In this document: positions 17,056 to 28,100 of the stretch, piece after piece | How the letters are laid out: each line of letters opens with the position of its first letter | How positions within the stretch are numbered: the first letter of the stretch is position 1 | Assembly (NCBI RefSeq): GCF_003713065.1 | Contig: NZ_CP033433.1 | Location: 5,047,501 to 5,111,500 of the forward strand | DNA length: 64,000 bases | Direction of reading: 5' to 3' | DNA from: Cohnella candidum | GTDB taxonomy: Bacteria > Bacillota > Bacilli > Paenibacillales > Paenibacillaceae | Made by a program: the position numbers and the translations under genes | Notes under the pieces: generated by a model | Databases searched by the model: none | What the model was told of the DNA's origin: nothing | Seen by the model: only the letters and a program-made list of their open reading frames with translations

Positions 17056-19356
17056 ATGCCGAGACATTCCCGGGTTTTCAGAAGCTTCCTGATTTCCTAT
17101 ATCGTCATTTTGATCATACCGAGCATCGCCGGCTACATGTCCTACCGCACGTCCATTTCCGTGACGCAAAACCTCGCGATCGAGAACAGCGTCACGCAGC
17201 TCCAGAAAAGCAAGGAGATTCTGGAGCGCCGCATGGCCGAGGTCGAAGGCTTCACCAGGCAGCTCGCGATCAATCAGGATTTGAACATTCTCATGAATGA
17301 GAAGAAGTCGGGAGACCAAACAAACGTTTACGGGATTTGGAAAATGATGCGGGACATCCTGACGTTCGGCCAAACGAACGACTTTTTGCAGAACTTTTTC
17401 ATCTACCTCGCCAACTACAACGTGATCCTGACGCCCGGGTCCGCGTATTTCCGGCCCGAGCATTATTACGAGAACTTCCATTACAACGATCTGACGCTCG
17501 CCGAGTGGAAGCAGACGATTCTCGGGAAGACGCACCGGAGCGAGGTCCTGCCGCTGCGTCCGTTCGTTTCCAAAGGAGTGCAAACGGCCGTCCTGACGTA
17601 CATGCAGTCGCTTCCGTTGGACAGCTTCAGCGGGTCGTCTCCGGCGACCGTCGTCGTGCTGATCGACAAGAATACGATCGGGAGCCTGCTGTCGGGCATC
17701 ACCGACCGTTATGGCGGTTGGGCCCACATCAGCGACGGCGAAGGCCGCACCGTCGCCGCGAAGGGCATCGGCGAACCCGACATGGAAGCTTTGGCCGCGG
17801 ACGCGCGCTTCGACAAGGATAAGGTCAGCCAATTTTACGACGACGACCTGGTCATCACCATCCGTTCCGACGCGAGCGGGTGGGTGTACCGGGCGGGTAT
17901 CCCGAGGCAGGTGTTGCTCGAGAACGCCAACAAGATCAAGTCGATTACCTGGACCGTCACCGGCATCGCATTGGGGGTCGGCCTGCTCGTCGGGCTCTTC
18001 CTCGCTTACCGGAACAGCGCTCCGATCAACCGGCTCGTCACCGTCATGAAAGAGCAGTTCGGGACGGACGCCGGCGAGGGGCGCAACGAATACGACTTCC
18101 TTCACGGCAACATTTCCGACATGATCACGAACAACAAGCGGCTGGAGTCCGAGCTTCACCGTCAACTCCCGCTCGTCCGGGACGCATTCCTCAAACGCCT
18201 GATCGCCGGCGAATTCCAATCGCGGGAAGAAATTCTGGCTGCCGCGGCGCAGGCGAATACCGGGATTTACGGCAATTCGGGTTACGTCTGCATTTTGCAA
18301 ATCAACGGCTACTCCGGCATGGACAGCGTCGAAATCCTGAACGAGCTGAACGCGGCCCGTTTGATTCTGAAACAAGCCATGTTCGACCTGGCAGGGTTCC
18401 TGCTGATGACGGATCTGGGATCGGACAAAATCGTGATCGTATTTGCGTCCAAAGAAGCGGAAACGGGCAGCGAGCTTGGAAGAAACGAGATCGGGGGCTT
18501 GCTTCATCAGCTTTCCGAACGCGCCTTCAGCGAATACCGGATTTCCGTTACCGCGGCGCTCGGCGATCGTTTCGCGGCGGAGACGGAAGTCAGCCAATCT
18601 TTCGAGCGGGCGAAAATGACGCTGGAATACGCCGTCAACAGCAACAGGAAGGGCATTTTGTGGTTTGACGAAATCCAGGTCGAAAGCGCCACTTATTACT
18701 ACCCGCTCGACGCGGAGCTGCGGCTGATCGGCACGATCCGCGCGGGAGAGATCGAGGAAGCGAAGCGGATCTTCCAATCGATCATGGTTCAGAATACGGA
18801 GAACCGCGAATTGTCCGTCGAAATGAAGCATCAGCTGGTCGGTGAATTAAAAGGAACGTTCCTGAAGCTGCTGGACCAGAAAACGTTCCTGGAATCGGAT
18901 CTGTTCGAGAGTCTCAAAAACCGGATCATCGGCATACAGGAGACGGAGAAAACCGAGACGATCCAGGCCGAAATCGACGGAGTCATGGAAATCTTGTGCG
19001 GCTTGATCACGAGCAGGAAGAACGACAGCCATACGAGAACGGTCGAGCAAATCAAGCAATTTATCGCGGAAAACTATTCGTATTCCGAGCTTACGCTTTA
19101 CCGGGTGGCCGAGCAGGTCGAACGGCCGGAGAAATACATCTCCCAACTGTTCAAGGAAGTCACCGGGATGAATTTGTCCGACCATCTGGAGAAAGTCAGA
19201 ATGGATCACGCCGTCCGGCTGCTACGGCAGAACGCCTATACGGTCGACGAAATTTCGATGAAGGTCGGCTATAACAGCTCGCATTCCTTCCGGAGAGCAT
19301 TCAAGCGGGTAACCGGGGTATCCCCCAGCTCGTACCGCCAAACCGAGGAAGATTGA
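17056..19356 (+). CDS. membrane-bound AraC-family regulator of sugar uptake
   Basis: This 766-residue regulator has one N-terminal membrane helix (about residues 11-28), a large external sensor region, a second helix at about 297-318 (WTVTGIALGVGLLVGLFL), an internal linker domain with a degenerate nucleotide-cyclase-like look, and a C-terminal AraC double helix-turn-helix (about 665-763) ending in VTGVSPSSYRQ. Such proteins are common in Paenibacillus next to Lpl-type sugar ABC transporters and combine sensing and DNA binding. The ATG lies behind GGAGGGGGG. It is followed after 15 bases by a solute-binding protein gene, so it probably senses the sugar carried by that transporter. Confidence 0.88.
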   Translation: MPRHSRVFRSFLISYIVILIIPSIAGYMSYRTSISVTQNLAIENSVTQLQKSKEILERRMAEVEGFTRQLAINQDLNILMNEKKSGDQTNVYGIWKMMRDILTFGQTNDFLQNFFIYLANYNVILTPGSAYFRPEHYYENFHYNDLTLAEWKQTILGKTHRSEVLPLRPFVSKGVQTAVLTYMQSLPLDSFSGSSPATVVVLIDKNTIGSLLSGITDRYGGWAHISDGEGRTVAAKGIGEPDMEALAADARFDKDKVSQFYDDDLVITIRSDASGWVYRAGIPRQVLLENANKIKSITWTVTGIALGVGLLVGLFLAYRNSAPINRLVTVMKEQFGTDAGEGRNEYDFLHGNISDMITNNKRLESELHRQLPLVRDAFLKRLIAGEFQSREEILAAAAQANTGIYGNSGYVCILQINGYSGMDSVEILNELNAARLILKQAMFDLAGFLLMTDLGSDKIVIVFASKEAETGSELGRNEIGGLLHQLSERAFSEYRISVTAALGDRFAAETEVSQSFERAKMTLEYAVNSNRKGILWFDEIQVESATYYYPLDAELRLIGTIRAGEIEEAKRIFQSIMVQNTENRELSVEMKHQLVGELKGTFLKLLDQKTFLESDLFESLKNRIIGIQETEKTETIQAEIDGVMEILCGLITSRKNDSHTRTVEQIKQFIAENYSYSELTLYRVAEQVERPEKYISQLFKEVTGMNLSDHLEKVRMDHAVRLLRQNAYTVDEISMKVGYNSSHSFRRAFKRVTGVSPSSYRQTEED

Positions 19357-19371
19357 AAGGAGGGTTTCGCG

Positions 19372-21018
19372 TTGAAAAAGGCTTCAAGCATCCTTCTTAT
19401 CGCCGTCCTATTCAGCGTGTTTCTTTCGGCTTGCTCCTCAAGGAAGAATGCGGTCCCGCCTTCCCCCAGCCCGATCGAGATCAGCGTCTTCGCGCAGCAG
19501 GATGCGACTCAGGATTTGAAGACAAATGAGTTCACGAGGCTTCTGGAGAATAAATTCGGCGTGAAGTTCGACTGGGAGCTGGTTCCCACGGAAGGCGCCA
19601 AAGAAAAGAGGCAAATCTCCATGGCGAGCGGGAAATATCCCGACGCTTATATCCTGACGAGCTTTGTCGATCAATTCTCGCAGGCGGACGTTCTCCGGTA
19701 CGGGAAACAAGGGGTTTTCTATCCGTTGAACGATTTGATCGACAAATACGCTCCTCATATTAAAGCAGCCATGGAGAGCAACGCCGATCTCCGGGCTTTA
19801 AGTACGGCCCCGGACGGCAACATTTACGGTCTTGTCGGTTACAGCGAGTGCTATCACTGCTCCTATCCGAACAAGATGTGGCTGAACACCGCTTGGCTGA
19901 AAAAGCTCCACCTGGCAATGCCCGTGACGACCGAGGATTTCCGGTCGGTGCTCCGGGCGTTCAAGAACCGTGATCCGAACGGAAACGGCATCGCGGACGA
20001 AATTCCGCTCAGCGGATCCACCGAGGACTTCGGGGTGCGCGTCATTCCCTATTTGATGAACGGATTCATCTATGATGACGATCGTACCTACCTGACGATG
20101 AACGGCGGGAAAGCGGGATTGGCTCCGGATAAGGAGGAGTGGAGGGAAGGGCTGCGGTACATCAAGTCCCTCTATGACGAAGACTTGATCGATCCGGGCG
20201 CCTTCACGCAGAGCGCGGACGTCTTCCGGAAAATCGGGGAAAACGAGAACGCGCAAATTCTGGGCGCGGGAGCGGCCATGCATCCGGACATCTTCGTCGA
20301 TACGGGACCCGGTAACCGCCGGGGAAGCGACTATAACCCGCTGCCCCCGCTGAAGGGACCGCATGCCGCTTATTCCGTTTTCTATGAATCCGGCATTAAT
20401 TCCGGCGCCAAATTCGTCATTACCGATAAGGCCAGCGAGGAAGCGAGAATCGCGCTGATCAAGATCGCCGACTACATGTATACGCCGGAAGGACAGGCCA
20501 ATGCGGAAGTCGGCAAAGAAGGCGTGGACTGGAGGAGACCGGCGGCGGGCGAGAATGCGCTCGGTCCGGACAGCACGCCGGAATTCACGCGAATTCCCGT
20601 CAAGGCAGGGGAGAAGCCTCACAATACGGCGTGGGGAGGCATGGGACATTTCTACATGCCCAGGGAATACCGGGACAGCTGGACGCAGGGCATGGACATT
20701 TACGCGCCGGACGGTTATGAACGCAGACTATACGAAGCTACTAAGCTGTACGACGGTACGCAGCCGAAGGAAGTTTACCCGATCTGGAGCGTATGGATCG
20801 ACGCAGCGGCTGCGGACGAAGAGAACATTTTGCAGACGAACATCAAAAACTACGTCGATGAGAGCGCGGTTCAGTTCATCACGGGGGACAAAGATTTAAA
20901 CAAGGACTGGGATACCTACTTACAAGGCCTGAAAACGCTCGGGTCGGCACGTTATCTCGAGATCATGCAGCGAGCGTATGACGATTGGGCTTCCCTAAAC
21001 GGCTCGGAACATCCATGA
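19372..21018 (+). CDS. sugar ABC transporter solute-binding lipoprotein 1
   Basis: This 548-residue extracellular binding protein has a lipoprotein signal peptide (lysine pair, hydrophobic run, lipobox LSAC at residues 18-21). It is of the LplA type: EKRQISMASGKYPDAYI and LYDEDLIDPGAFTQ are conserved in the paralogue at 23351. A TTG start eight bases after AAAGGAGG is the only good start. It is transcribed with the membrane AraC regulator and is separated from the permeases by a strong terminator, so its level can differ from theirs. The ligand is unknown; context favours an oligosaccharide carrying galactose or fucose. Confidence 0.88.
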   Translation: MKKASSILLIAVLFSVFLSACSSRKNAVPPSPSPIEISVFAQQDATQDLKTNEFTRLLENKFGVKFDWELVPTEGAKEKRQISMASGKYPDAYILTSFVDQFSQADVLRYGKQGVFYPLNDLIDKYAPHIKAAMESNADLRALSTAPDGNIYGLVGYSECYHCSYPNKMWLNTAWLKKLHLAMPVTTEDFRSVLRAFKNRDPNGNGIADEIPLSGSTEDFGVRVIPYLMNGFIYDDDRTYLTMNGGKAGLAPDKEEWREGLRYIKSLYDEDLIDPGAFTQSADVFRKIGENENAQILGAGAAMHPDIFVDTGPGNRRGSDYNPLPPLKGPHAAYSVFYESGINSGAKFVITDKASEEARIALIKIADYMYTPEGQANAEVGKEGVDWRRPAAGENALGPDSTPEFTRIPVKAGEKPHNTAWGGMGHFYMPREYRDSWTQGMDIYAPDGYERRLYEATKLYDGTQPKEVYPIWSVWIDAAAADEENILQTNIKNYVDESAVQFITGDKDLNKDWDTYLQGLKTLGSARYLEIMQRAYDDWASLNGSEHP

Positions 21019-21133
21019 AATGAACGGTTTGCTTCGCCGCCTGGTTCCGAGTTCCGGAATCCGGCGGTTACTTGCGTTTAGGGGACCTTTCAAAAAATCG
21101 AACATCGGGACGAATGGCATGGAACCCGCACAG

Positions 21134-21160
21134 CCGACCGCAGCCGCGGTCGGTTTTTTT
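21134..21160 (+). terminator. rho-independent terminator
   Basis: A perfect 8-bp GC-rich stem (CCGACCGC / GCGGTCGG) with a 4-base loop is followed by seven T. It separates binding protein 1 from the permease operon. The surrounding 393-base gap holds no convincing gene; a 140-codon open frame there has no RBS and lacks recognisable content. Confidence 0.92.
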
Positions 21161-21363
21161 CGTTCTCCGCAACAAAGCCCTCCTCATCGCACCGATTCTG
21201 CCCGGTATCGCGAAACCCCGACGTCTCTCGGTTTTCCGCCACCCACAAGCCGAAATGTCCGCCCGCCGGACAAATGGCCCCCCCGAAATCGGGGAAACTG
21301 TACGCAAAACAACGTAATTGTACCTACCCCGAAACGGCGGGTTTCCCCTAAGATCGGTCGTAA

Positions 21364-21377
21364 GGAAAGCGCTATCA
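21364..21377 (+). promoter_or_regulatory. cre-like site in front of the permease operon
   Basis: GGAAAGCGCTATCA matches TGWAANCGNTNWCA at 13 of 14 positions, failing only at the first base. It lies 35 bases upstream of the permease start. CcpA control of a sugar transporter is expected biology; the site itself is a candidate. Confidence 0.5.
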
Positions 21378-21411
21378 CATCAAGAATCGCAAATATGCAG
21401 GGGGGATTGTA

Positions 21412-22335
21412 TTGGAGGCAGCAACGAAAAGATTCAGTGTAAGAAAGAGCTTCGCCAAACATTGGCAACTGTATTTGATAACGCTTCCGCCGCTGTTGTT
21501 TTTCCTGATTTTCAAGTACTACCCGATGATCAACGCGGTGCTGGCCTTCAAGGATTACTACGTCACGAAGGGGATTTTCGGAAGTCCCTGGGTCGGGTTT
21601 CGGAATTTCGACATGTTCTTCTCGAACCCCTTGTTCTGGTCGCTGATCAAGAACACGCTGACAATCAGCTTCTATCTCGTGCTGGCTGGCTTTCCGATTC
21701 CGATCATTCTCGCTTTGATGCTGAACGAAGTGCGAAACCAGAAATTCAAAAGGTTCGTGCAACTCGTTACCTTCGCGCCTTATTTCATATCCACGGTCGT
21801 CATGGTCTCGATTATCATGCTGTTTCTGGCACCGAGGCTTGGATTCCTTAACCTGTTTCTGAATTTGTTCGGCATGGATTCGGTTAATTTGCTCGGCAAA
21901 CCGGGATTGTTCTCTTCGATTTATGTTTGGTCCGACATCTGGCAAACAGCCGGTTATTCCGCCGTCGTTTATCTGGCGGCCCTGGCGGCAGTTGATCCGA
22001 CGTTGTACGAGGCGGCGAAAGTGGACGGCGCTTCGAGATTCCAGAAGATCCGGAATATCGATTTGCCCGGGATTCTGCCGACCATAACGATTATCCTCAT
22101 CCTGAACGTGGGGAACGTCATGGCGCTCGGCTTCGAGAAGGTCTATCTGCTGCAGAACAAGCTCAACATCGCCAGTTCCGAGATTATCTCCACGTACGTC
22201 TACAGCATCGGACTGCTTAATGCGAATTACAGCTTCGCCACGGCGGTCGGACTGTTCAATTCCGTGATCAACCTCATCCTTTTGGTAACGGTAAACGGAT
22301 TGGCGCGGCGCGTGACGAAAACCAGCATTTGGTAA
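21412..22335 (+). CDS. sugar ABC transporter permease 1 (LplB-like)
   Basis: This is an inner-membrane permease of 307 residues with about six helices. It has the YYPMINAVLAFKDY opening typical of LplB proteins and the EAA loop YEAAKVDGASRFQKIRNIDLPGI near residues 201-223 that contacts the ATPase. The TTG start follows a GGGGGG run; no better start exists. It pairs with the next gene to form the transmembrane channel. No ATPase gene is nearby; these CUT1 importers commonly share an unlinked MsmX-type ATPase. Confidence 0.9.
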   Translation: MEAATKRFSVRKSFAKHWQLYLITLPPLLFFLIFKYYPMINAVLAFKDYYVTKGIFGSPWVGFRNFDMFFSNPLFWSLIKNTLTISFYLVLAGFPIPIILALMLNEVRNQKFKRFVQLVTFAPYFISTVVMVSIIMLFLAPRLGFLNLFLNLFGMDSVNLLGKPGLFSSIYVWSDIWQTAGYSAVVYLAALAAVDPTLYEAAKVDGASRFQKIRNIDLPGILPTITIILILNVGNVMALGFEKVYLLQNKLNIASSEIISTYVYSIGLLNANYSFATAVGLFNSVINLILLVTVNGLARRVTKTSIW

Positions 22336-22350
22336 AAGAGGAGTGTTTTC

Positions 22351-23250
22351 ATGGCATCCGTGCGCACTACGATTAAAGAATCGACGGGCGATAAGATTTT
22401 TCTGGCTGCAATCTACACGATATTGTGCATCGTGCTGATCGTCGTCCTATATCCCCTGATTTATATCCTGAGCAGCTCGTTCAGCAGCCCGGCTGCCGTA
22501 TCATCCGGCCAAGTGTGGTTGTGGCCCGTGGATTTCTCGATAAAGGGATACGAAGCACTGCTCAATACGCCGCAAATCCTGACGGGTTACGCGAATTCTT
22601 TGTTCTATACATCGGCCGGCACGCTCGTCAGCGTCACGCTTACCGTCATGATCGCCTATCCGCTGTCCCGCAAAACGTTTTTCGGCCGCAACGCGCTCAT
22701 GATGCTCGTCACGTTCACCATGCTGTTCAGCGGCGGACTGATTCCTACGTACATGGTCGTCAAGGAGCTCGGCATGATCGATACCCGGTGGGCGCTGCTC
22801 ATCCCGAACGCGGTCTGGGTGTGGCAGGTGATCATCGCCCGCTCGTTTTTCCAGTCTTCCATCCCGGAAGAATTGCTTGAAGCGAGCGAAATGGATGGCT
22901 GCAGCGATCTGAGGTTCATCTGGAGCGTTGTCCTTCCGCTCTCCAAGCCGATACTCGCCGTGCTCGTCCTGATGTATGCCGTCGGCCAATGGAACGCGTA
23001 TTTCGACGCCCTCATCTACCTGAAGAGCGCCGACAAGTTCCCGCTGCAGCTTATCCTCCGAAGCATCATCATTCAGAACAACAGCGGCAATACCGTCGCT
23101 GACGTTGGAACGCAGATCCAAAGGCAGCAGCTCTCCGATTTGCTGAAATTCTCGCTGATCGTCGTCGCCACCTTGCCTGTACTGCTGATCTATCCCTTCG
23201 TGCAGCGCTTTTTCGTGCAAGGGATGCTGGTCGGCTCCGTCAAGGGCTGA
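22351..23250 (+). CDS. sugar ABC transporter permease 2 (LplC/YtcP-like)
   Basis: This second membrane subunit, 299 residues, has about six helices, with VVLYPLIYILSSSFSSP near the start, LFSGGLIPTYMVVKELGMIDT in the middle, the EAA loop LLEASEMDGCSDLRFIWSVVLPLSKP near residues 175-200, and the YPFVQRFFVQGMLVGSVKG end that is standard for this subfamily. It lies 15 bases downstream of permease 1 behind AAGAGGAG, and the second binding protein follows. Confidence 0.92.
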   Translation: MASVRTTIKESTGDKIFLAAIYTILCIVLIVVLYPLIYILSSSFSSPAAVSSGQVWLWPVDFSIKGYEALLNTPQILTGYANSLFYTSAGTLVSVTLTVMIAYPLSRKTFFGRNALMMLVTFTMLFSGGLIPTYMVVKELGMIDTRWALLIPNAVWVWQVIIARSFFQSSIPEELLEASEMDGCSDLRFIWSVVLPLSKPILAVLVLMYAVGQWNAYFDALIYLKSADKFPLQLILRSIIIQNNSGNTVADVGTQIQRQQLSDLLKFSLIVVATLPVLLIYPFVQRFFVQGMLVGSVKG

Positions 23251-23350
23251 TCCTGGAGCAAGCATTTGGGAGGGGTGATGAATATGTAACCCGCCGTCCT
23301 GGAAGAAAATGAATTTTCAAACGATTACAATGAAAAGGGAGCGAATCAAT

Positions 23351-25048
23351 TTGAAAAAGAGAATCGTAAGCCTGCTTGCCGTCGTGTTGATGTTCAGCAT
23401 GGTCCTGGCGGCTTGTGGCGGCAACAAAAACGAGTCTGCCGCATCTTCTTCTCCATCGAGTTCAGACGCGGGCGCGTCTCCTTCCGCATCGGGCTCGGCG
23501 GCGCCTTCCGCGCCGGTTGACCTCAAGGTATTCGCCGTGCAGGAACCGAACATCGATCTGGCAACGAACAAATTCACGAAATTCGCGGAAGAAAAGTTCA
23601 ACATCAAGTTCAATTTCGAGACCGTAACCTCGGACGGTGCCAAAGAAAAGCGGCAAATCTCGCTGGCCAGCGGCGACTATCCGGACGCATACATGCTGAC
23701 GGCGTATATCGACCAATTTACACAGGGAGATATTTTGAAATACGGCAAACAAGGCGTTCTCATTCCGCTGAACGACTTGATCGACCAATATGCTCCGAAC
23801 ATTAAGCAAGCGCTAGATTCGAACTCCGACTTCAAGGCGTTCGCGACGGCACCGGACGGCAACATCTACGGTCTGCCCGCTTACGCCCAGTGTTTCCATT
23901 GCTCTTATCCGAACAAATACTGGATCAACACGAAGTGGCTCGATCAATTGAAGCTTCCGATGCCGAAAACGACGGACGATTTCAAAAAAGTTTTGGAAGC
24001 GTTTAAAAACCAAGATCCGAACGGCAACGGCGCCAAAGACGAAGTGCCGCTCAGCGGATCGACGGAAGATTACGGCGTACGCATCGTGCCCTTCCTGATG
24101 AACGCTTTCGTCTACGATGACGACCGCAACCATCTGATGCTGAAAGACGGCAAAGTGCAATCTGCCGCCATCACGCCGGAGTGGAAGCAAGGCTTGGCTT
24201 ATATCAAGTCCTTATACGACGAAGGATTGATCGATCCGGGAGCGTTCACGCAAAACAACGAAGCTTACAAGAAAATCGGCGAACACGGCGACACGCAAAT
24301 CCTGGGCGTAGGCGCAGGCATGCACCCGGCTATCTTCGTCAACATCGACAAAGGCAACAAAAACTCGAAGGATTACAACCCGGTGCCTCCTCTGACGGGA
24401 CCGAACGGCGTTTCTCTTGCGACGCATGACGGCGGCGGCGTCTCTCCGGGCGCTAAATTCGCGATCACGAACAAAGCCAGCAAAGAGGCGCAAATCGCGC
24501 TCATCAAGCTTGTCGACTACATGTTCACGCCGGAAGGGCAAACGAACGGCGCGAGCGGCATGAAAGGCATTGACTGGACGGATCCGGCTCCTGGCGACAA
24601 GGCTCTGGGCGAAGGCGTACAACCGAAAGTCAAGCCGATCCCGGCCGTCGAAGGAGAAGCGCCTCATAACGCCGGATGGAGCGGCATGGCACACTTCTAC
24701 ATGCCGAAGGAATACCGCGACAGCTGGGTGCAAGGAGACGACATCTACGATTCCGCCAACTATGAGCGCAGGCTGTACCAAGCCACCCTTCAGTACCAAG
24801 GCCACGAGCCGAAGGATCTGTTCCCGATTTGGTCTCTTTGGGTTGATCCCGCGACGACGGACGAGGTCAGCATCCTGCAGACGAACATCCGGACTTACAT
24901 CGACCAGAATACGCTGCAGTTCGTCACCGGCAATAAGAGCCTGGATAAGGATTGGGACTCTTACGTCAAGGGACTGCAGGATTTGAAGCTCGACCGTTAT
25001 CTCGAGATCCTGCAAAAGGCGTACGACTCTTCTACGTTCAAGAAATAA
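23351..25048 (+). CDS. sugar ABC transporter solute-binding lipoprotein 2
   Basis: This 565-residue binding lipoprotein has a signal peptide ending in a lipobox LAAC (about residue 21), then a serine/proline/alanine-rich linker of about 30 residues and an LplA-type binding domain. It is clearly paralogous to the 19372 gene: both share EKRQIS, the NDLID strand, CFHCSYPNK/CYHCSYPNK, LSGSTEDYGVR and the FYMPKEYRDSW tail. The TTG at 23351 is chosen because AAGGGAG precedes it and a normal signal peptide follows; the ATGs at 23309 and 23330 would add an odd polar extension. Confidence 0.88.
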   Translation: MKKRIVSLLAVVLMFSMVLAACGGNKNESAASSSPSSSDAGASPSASGSAAPSAPVDLKVFAVQEPNIDLATNKFTKFAEEKFNIKFNFETVTSDGAKEKRQISLASGDYPDAYMLTAYIDQFTQGDILKYGKQGVLIPLNDLIDQYAPNIKQALDSNSDFKAFATAPDGNIYGLPAYAQCFHCSYPNKYWINTKWLDQLKLPMPKTTDDFKKVLEAFKNQDPNGNGAKDEVPLSGSTEDYGVRIVPFLMNAFVYDDDRNHLMLKDGKVQSAAITPEWKQGLAYIKSLYDEGLIDPGAFTQNNEAYKKIGEHGDTQILGVGAGMHPAIFVNIDKGNKNSKDYNPVPPLTGPNGVSLATHDGGGVSPGAKFAITNKASKEAQIALIKLVDYMFTPEGQTNGASGMKGIDWTDPAPGDKALGEGVQPKVKPIPAVEGEAPHNAGWSGMAHFYMPKEYRDSWVQGDDIYDSANYERRLYQATLQYQGHEPKDLFPIWSLWVDPATTDEVSILQTNIRTYIDQNTLQFVTGNKSLDKDWDSYVKGLQDLKLDRYLEILQKAYDSSTFKK

Positions 25049-25058
25049 AGCGTTTAAA

Positions 25059-25103
25059 GGAACCAGGTGTTTTATTGCGATCCCGGATAAAGCACCTGGT
25101 TTT
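25059..25103 (+). terminator. hairpin between binding protein and GH27 gene
   Basis: Arms AACCAGGTG (25061-25069) and CACCTGGTT (25093-25101) enclose a 23-base loop and run into TTTT. It could be a partial terminator that lowers readthrough from the transporter genes into the large hydrolase gene, or a 3' stabilising structure. Confidence 0.6.
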
Positions 25104-25132
25104 CCATTCCATCGGCAAAGGAGATGAATGAC

Positions 25133-28100
25133 GTGGCTCACGCGATGAAGAAATCCCGGATGTGGTTGTTGGTTATCTTGCTGTTTGCCGCGCAGCTCGG
25201 CACCTTGATTTCGGACAAGAACACGGCGTCGGCATCCTCGGCCTCATCCGTCAGCCCATTGGCTTCGAAGCCTTACATGGGCTGGAGCAGCTACAGCATG
25301 CAGGTATACTCGGGCAACGGACAATGGATTACCGCCGACCAAATCAAAGCTCAGTCCGACGCCATGCACGAGAAACTCCAGTCTCACGGGTACAACTACA
25401 TCAACGTGGACGCCGCGTGGAACGGCGGCATGGACGGTTACGGCCGGCCGATTCCGAGCACGACGCTGTACCCCGAAGGCTTTACCAAGTTGATCGATTA
25501 CGTGCACGCCAACGGGCAGAAATTCGGAATCTATCTGATACCCGGACTTTCCCCGCAGGCGTACAAGGACGACTTGCCGATTTACGGAACGACGGATTGC
25601 ACGATGCGGGACATCGCCGCGCAGCCGCTCAGAACGGCGGATTATTGGGGCATCGGCTATAAGATCGATTTCGCGAGCCCGTGCGCCCAGAAATACATCG
25701 ATTCCATAGCCGACCTCATCGCGAGCTGGGGCGTCGACTTCGTCAAGTTCGACAGCGTGACGCCGGGCTCCGGCCATAATGATACGACGATCGACGCGCG
25801 CGACGACGTGAAGGCCTGGTCGCAAGCCTTAAAGCGCCATAACATTTGGCTGGAGCTGTCTTGGGCGCTCGACATCAATTACGCGGATACCTGGAAGGAA
25901 TACGCGGACGGCTGGCGCGTGGAATGGGACATCGAGTGCTACTGCGGAACCGGCGGCTTGACCAAGTGGGACAACATCGCCCGCCTGTTCCCCAAAGCGG
26001 AGCAATGGTGGCGGCACGCGGGACCCGATTCGGGCTGGAACGATTTCGATTCCTTGAACGTCGGCAACGGCGCCATGGACGGCATCACCCCGGACGAACG
26101 CCGCACGGCCATGACGCTGTGGGCGGTCTCGTCGGCTCCGCTGTACATCGGCAATGACATGACGAAGCTGGACGATTTCGGCTTGTCGTTGCTGACAAAC
26201 GACGAAGTGATCGCGGTGAACCAGGCCGGCCGGCCCGCGCATCCCGTCTCCACGGCAACGACCCGGCAGGTGTGGTATGCGAACAACGGGGACGGAACCT
26301 ATACGGTCGCCTTGTTCAATCTCGGCAGCTCTCCTGCCGACGTGAACGTGAACTGGAGCGAGATCGGCCTGCAAGGACCGGCCGCCGTTCGCGACCTGTG
26401 GAGCCATTCCGATCTGGGTACGTTCGCTTCCGGCTACTCGGCGTCGAACGTACCCTCGCACGGTACGCGGCTGTTCCGGGTGACGGCATTCGGCGGTACG
26501 TCCACCGTCAATGACGACGATACCGGGATCCGGTATTCGGGAGACTGGAAGCGCAACGACGGCCGGGAACTCGCCGCGGCCGCCCAGAACCTGATCGTCG
26601 ACGTGCTCGATCACACGGCGGCGAACAGCACCATCGCCCCGACGACGGCCGTATTCGATAAAAAGGTTTCCGCGCAGGCAGACGTATCCACAACAATGGC
26701 GTTAAAAGGAAATACGCTGAGCGCGATCCGGGTGGACGGAACCGCTTTGTCCCCCGGCAGCGACTATTCGGTTTCGGGCAGCGAAGTCACGATCCGGAAG
26801 GAATACCTGGCCGGACGTCCGGTCGGGACGACCGGCTTGACGTTCGTCTTCAGCGCGGGAGCGCCGCAGACGCTGACGATCGCGGTGAGCGACACGACGA
26901 TCCGCGACAGCCGGGTGAATCCGGCGACGGTGAGCTTCGACCGCAATCCCTCCGCTCAGGGCGACGTCTCGCTGACCCTGGAGGCGAGCGGAAACAGCCT
27001 GACCGGGATTACGCAGGGAAGCCGTCCGCTTGCGGAGGGAGCCGACTATTCGGTTTCCGGCAACGCGATCGTGCTGAAGAAAGCGTATCTGGCGAGCCTT
27101 CCGACCGGAACGTCGGATATGACGTTCTCGTTCAGCGGCGGTGCGCCTCAGACTGTCACTCTCGTCGTTCGGGACTCTTCGCAGGGCGCAATCGTCGTGC
27201 TGAACGACGACGATCCGTCGATCTCGTACGCAGGCGCGTGGAACCGCAGCACGGGACGGGGCCTCGGGGACTACAAGGATGACGTCCACTGGACCGAGAC
27301 CGCCGGCGACTCGTTCGAATACGCGTTTACGGGCACGGGCGTCGAGCTCGTGACGGAGATGGATCCGTCTCAAGGCGCAATCGATATTTACGTAGACGGG
27401 GAGTTCAAGCAGACGGTCAGCACTTACAACATCGGCCGCCTCGCTCAGCAAACCGTATTCAACGTTACCGGTCTTCCTTATGGGCCGCATACGGTGAAGG
27501 CCGTCAAAAAACAATCGGGCTTTTTCATGCTGCTCGACCAGGTGAGGGTTCTGCTGCCCGATCTCGTGACGCCGACCGCGGCCGGTTTCGATAAAGCCGC
27601 GCCTGCCGACGTTTCCGTCACGACCGCCGTCTACGGAGGTGCGCTCTCCGGCATTCGCAACGGCGGCAGTACGCTGGTACCGGACGGCGATTATGCGGTG
27701 ACCGGAAATACCGTCACGGTCAAGCAAAGTTACCTGGCGAACCAGCCGATCGGTCAAACGAACCTCAGTTTCGCCTTCTCCGGCGGGGCTTCGCAGACGC
27801 TGGCGATCGCGGTGACGGATTCGGCGGCCAACAACAGCGCGATCAGCCCGGCCTCGGGAAGCTTCGATAAGAAAGCCGGATCGCAGGCCGACGTCGTCGC
27901 GACGCTCGAGCTGAACGGCAACACCCTCGTCGGAATCTCGAACGGAGGGACGGCTTTGTCCGCGGGCGCCGATTACGCAGTCAGCGGGAACGAAGTCGCC
28001 ATCAAGAAAGAATATCTGGCCGCGCGGCCCGTCGGCATCACCAAGCTGATCTTCGCTTTCAGCGCAGGCGCTTCTCAGACCCTGACGATCGAGGTCCGCG

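Noticed and set aside
16966-18831. 621-codon open frame on the minus strand
   Set aside because: Antisense shadow of the membrane AraC regulator; no motif, no RBS, and the plus-strand protein is clearly real.
21020-21442. 140-codon open frame after binding protein 1
   Set aside because: It crosses a strong terminator and a cre-like site, has no RBS, and its product has no recognisable feature.
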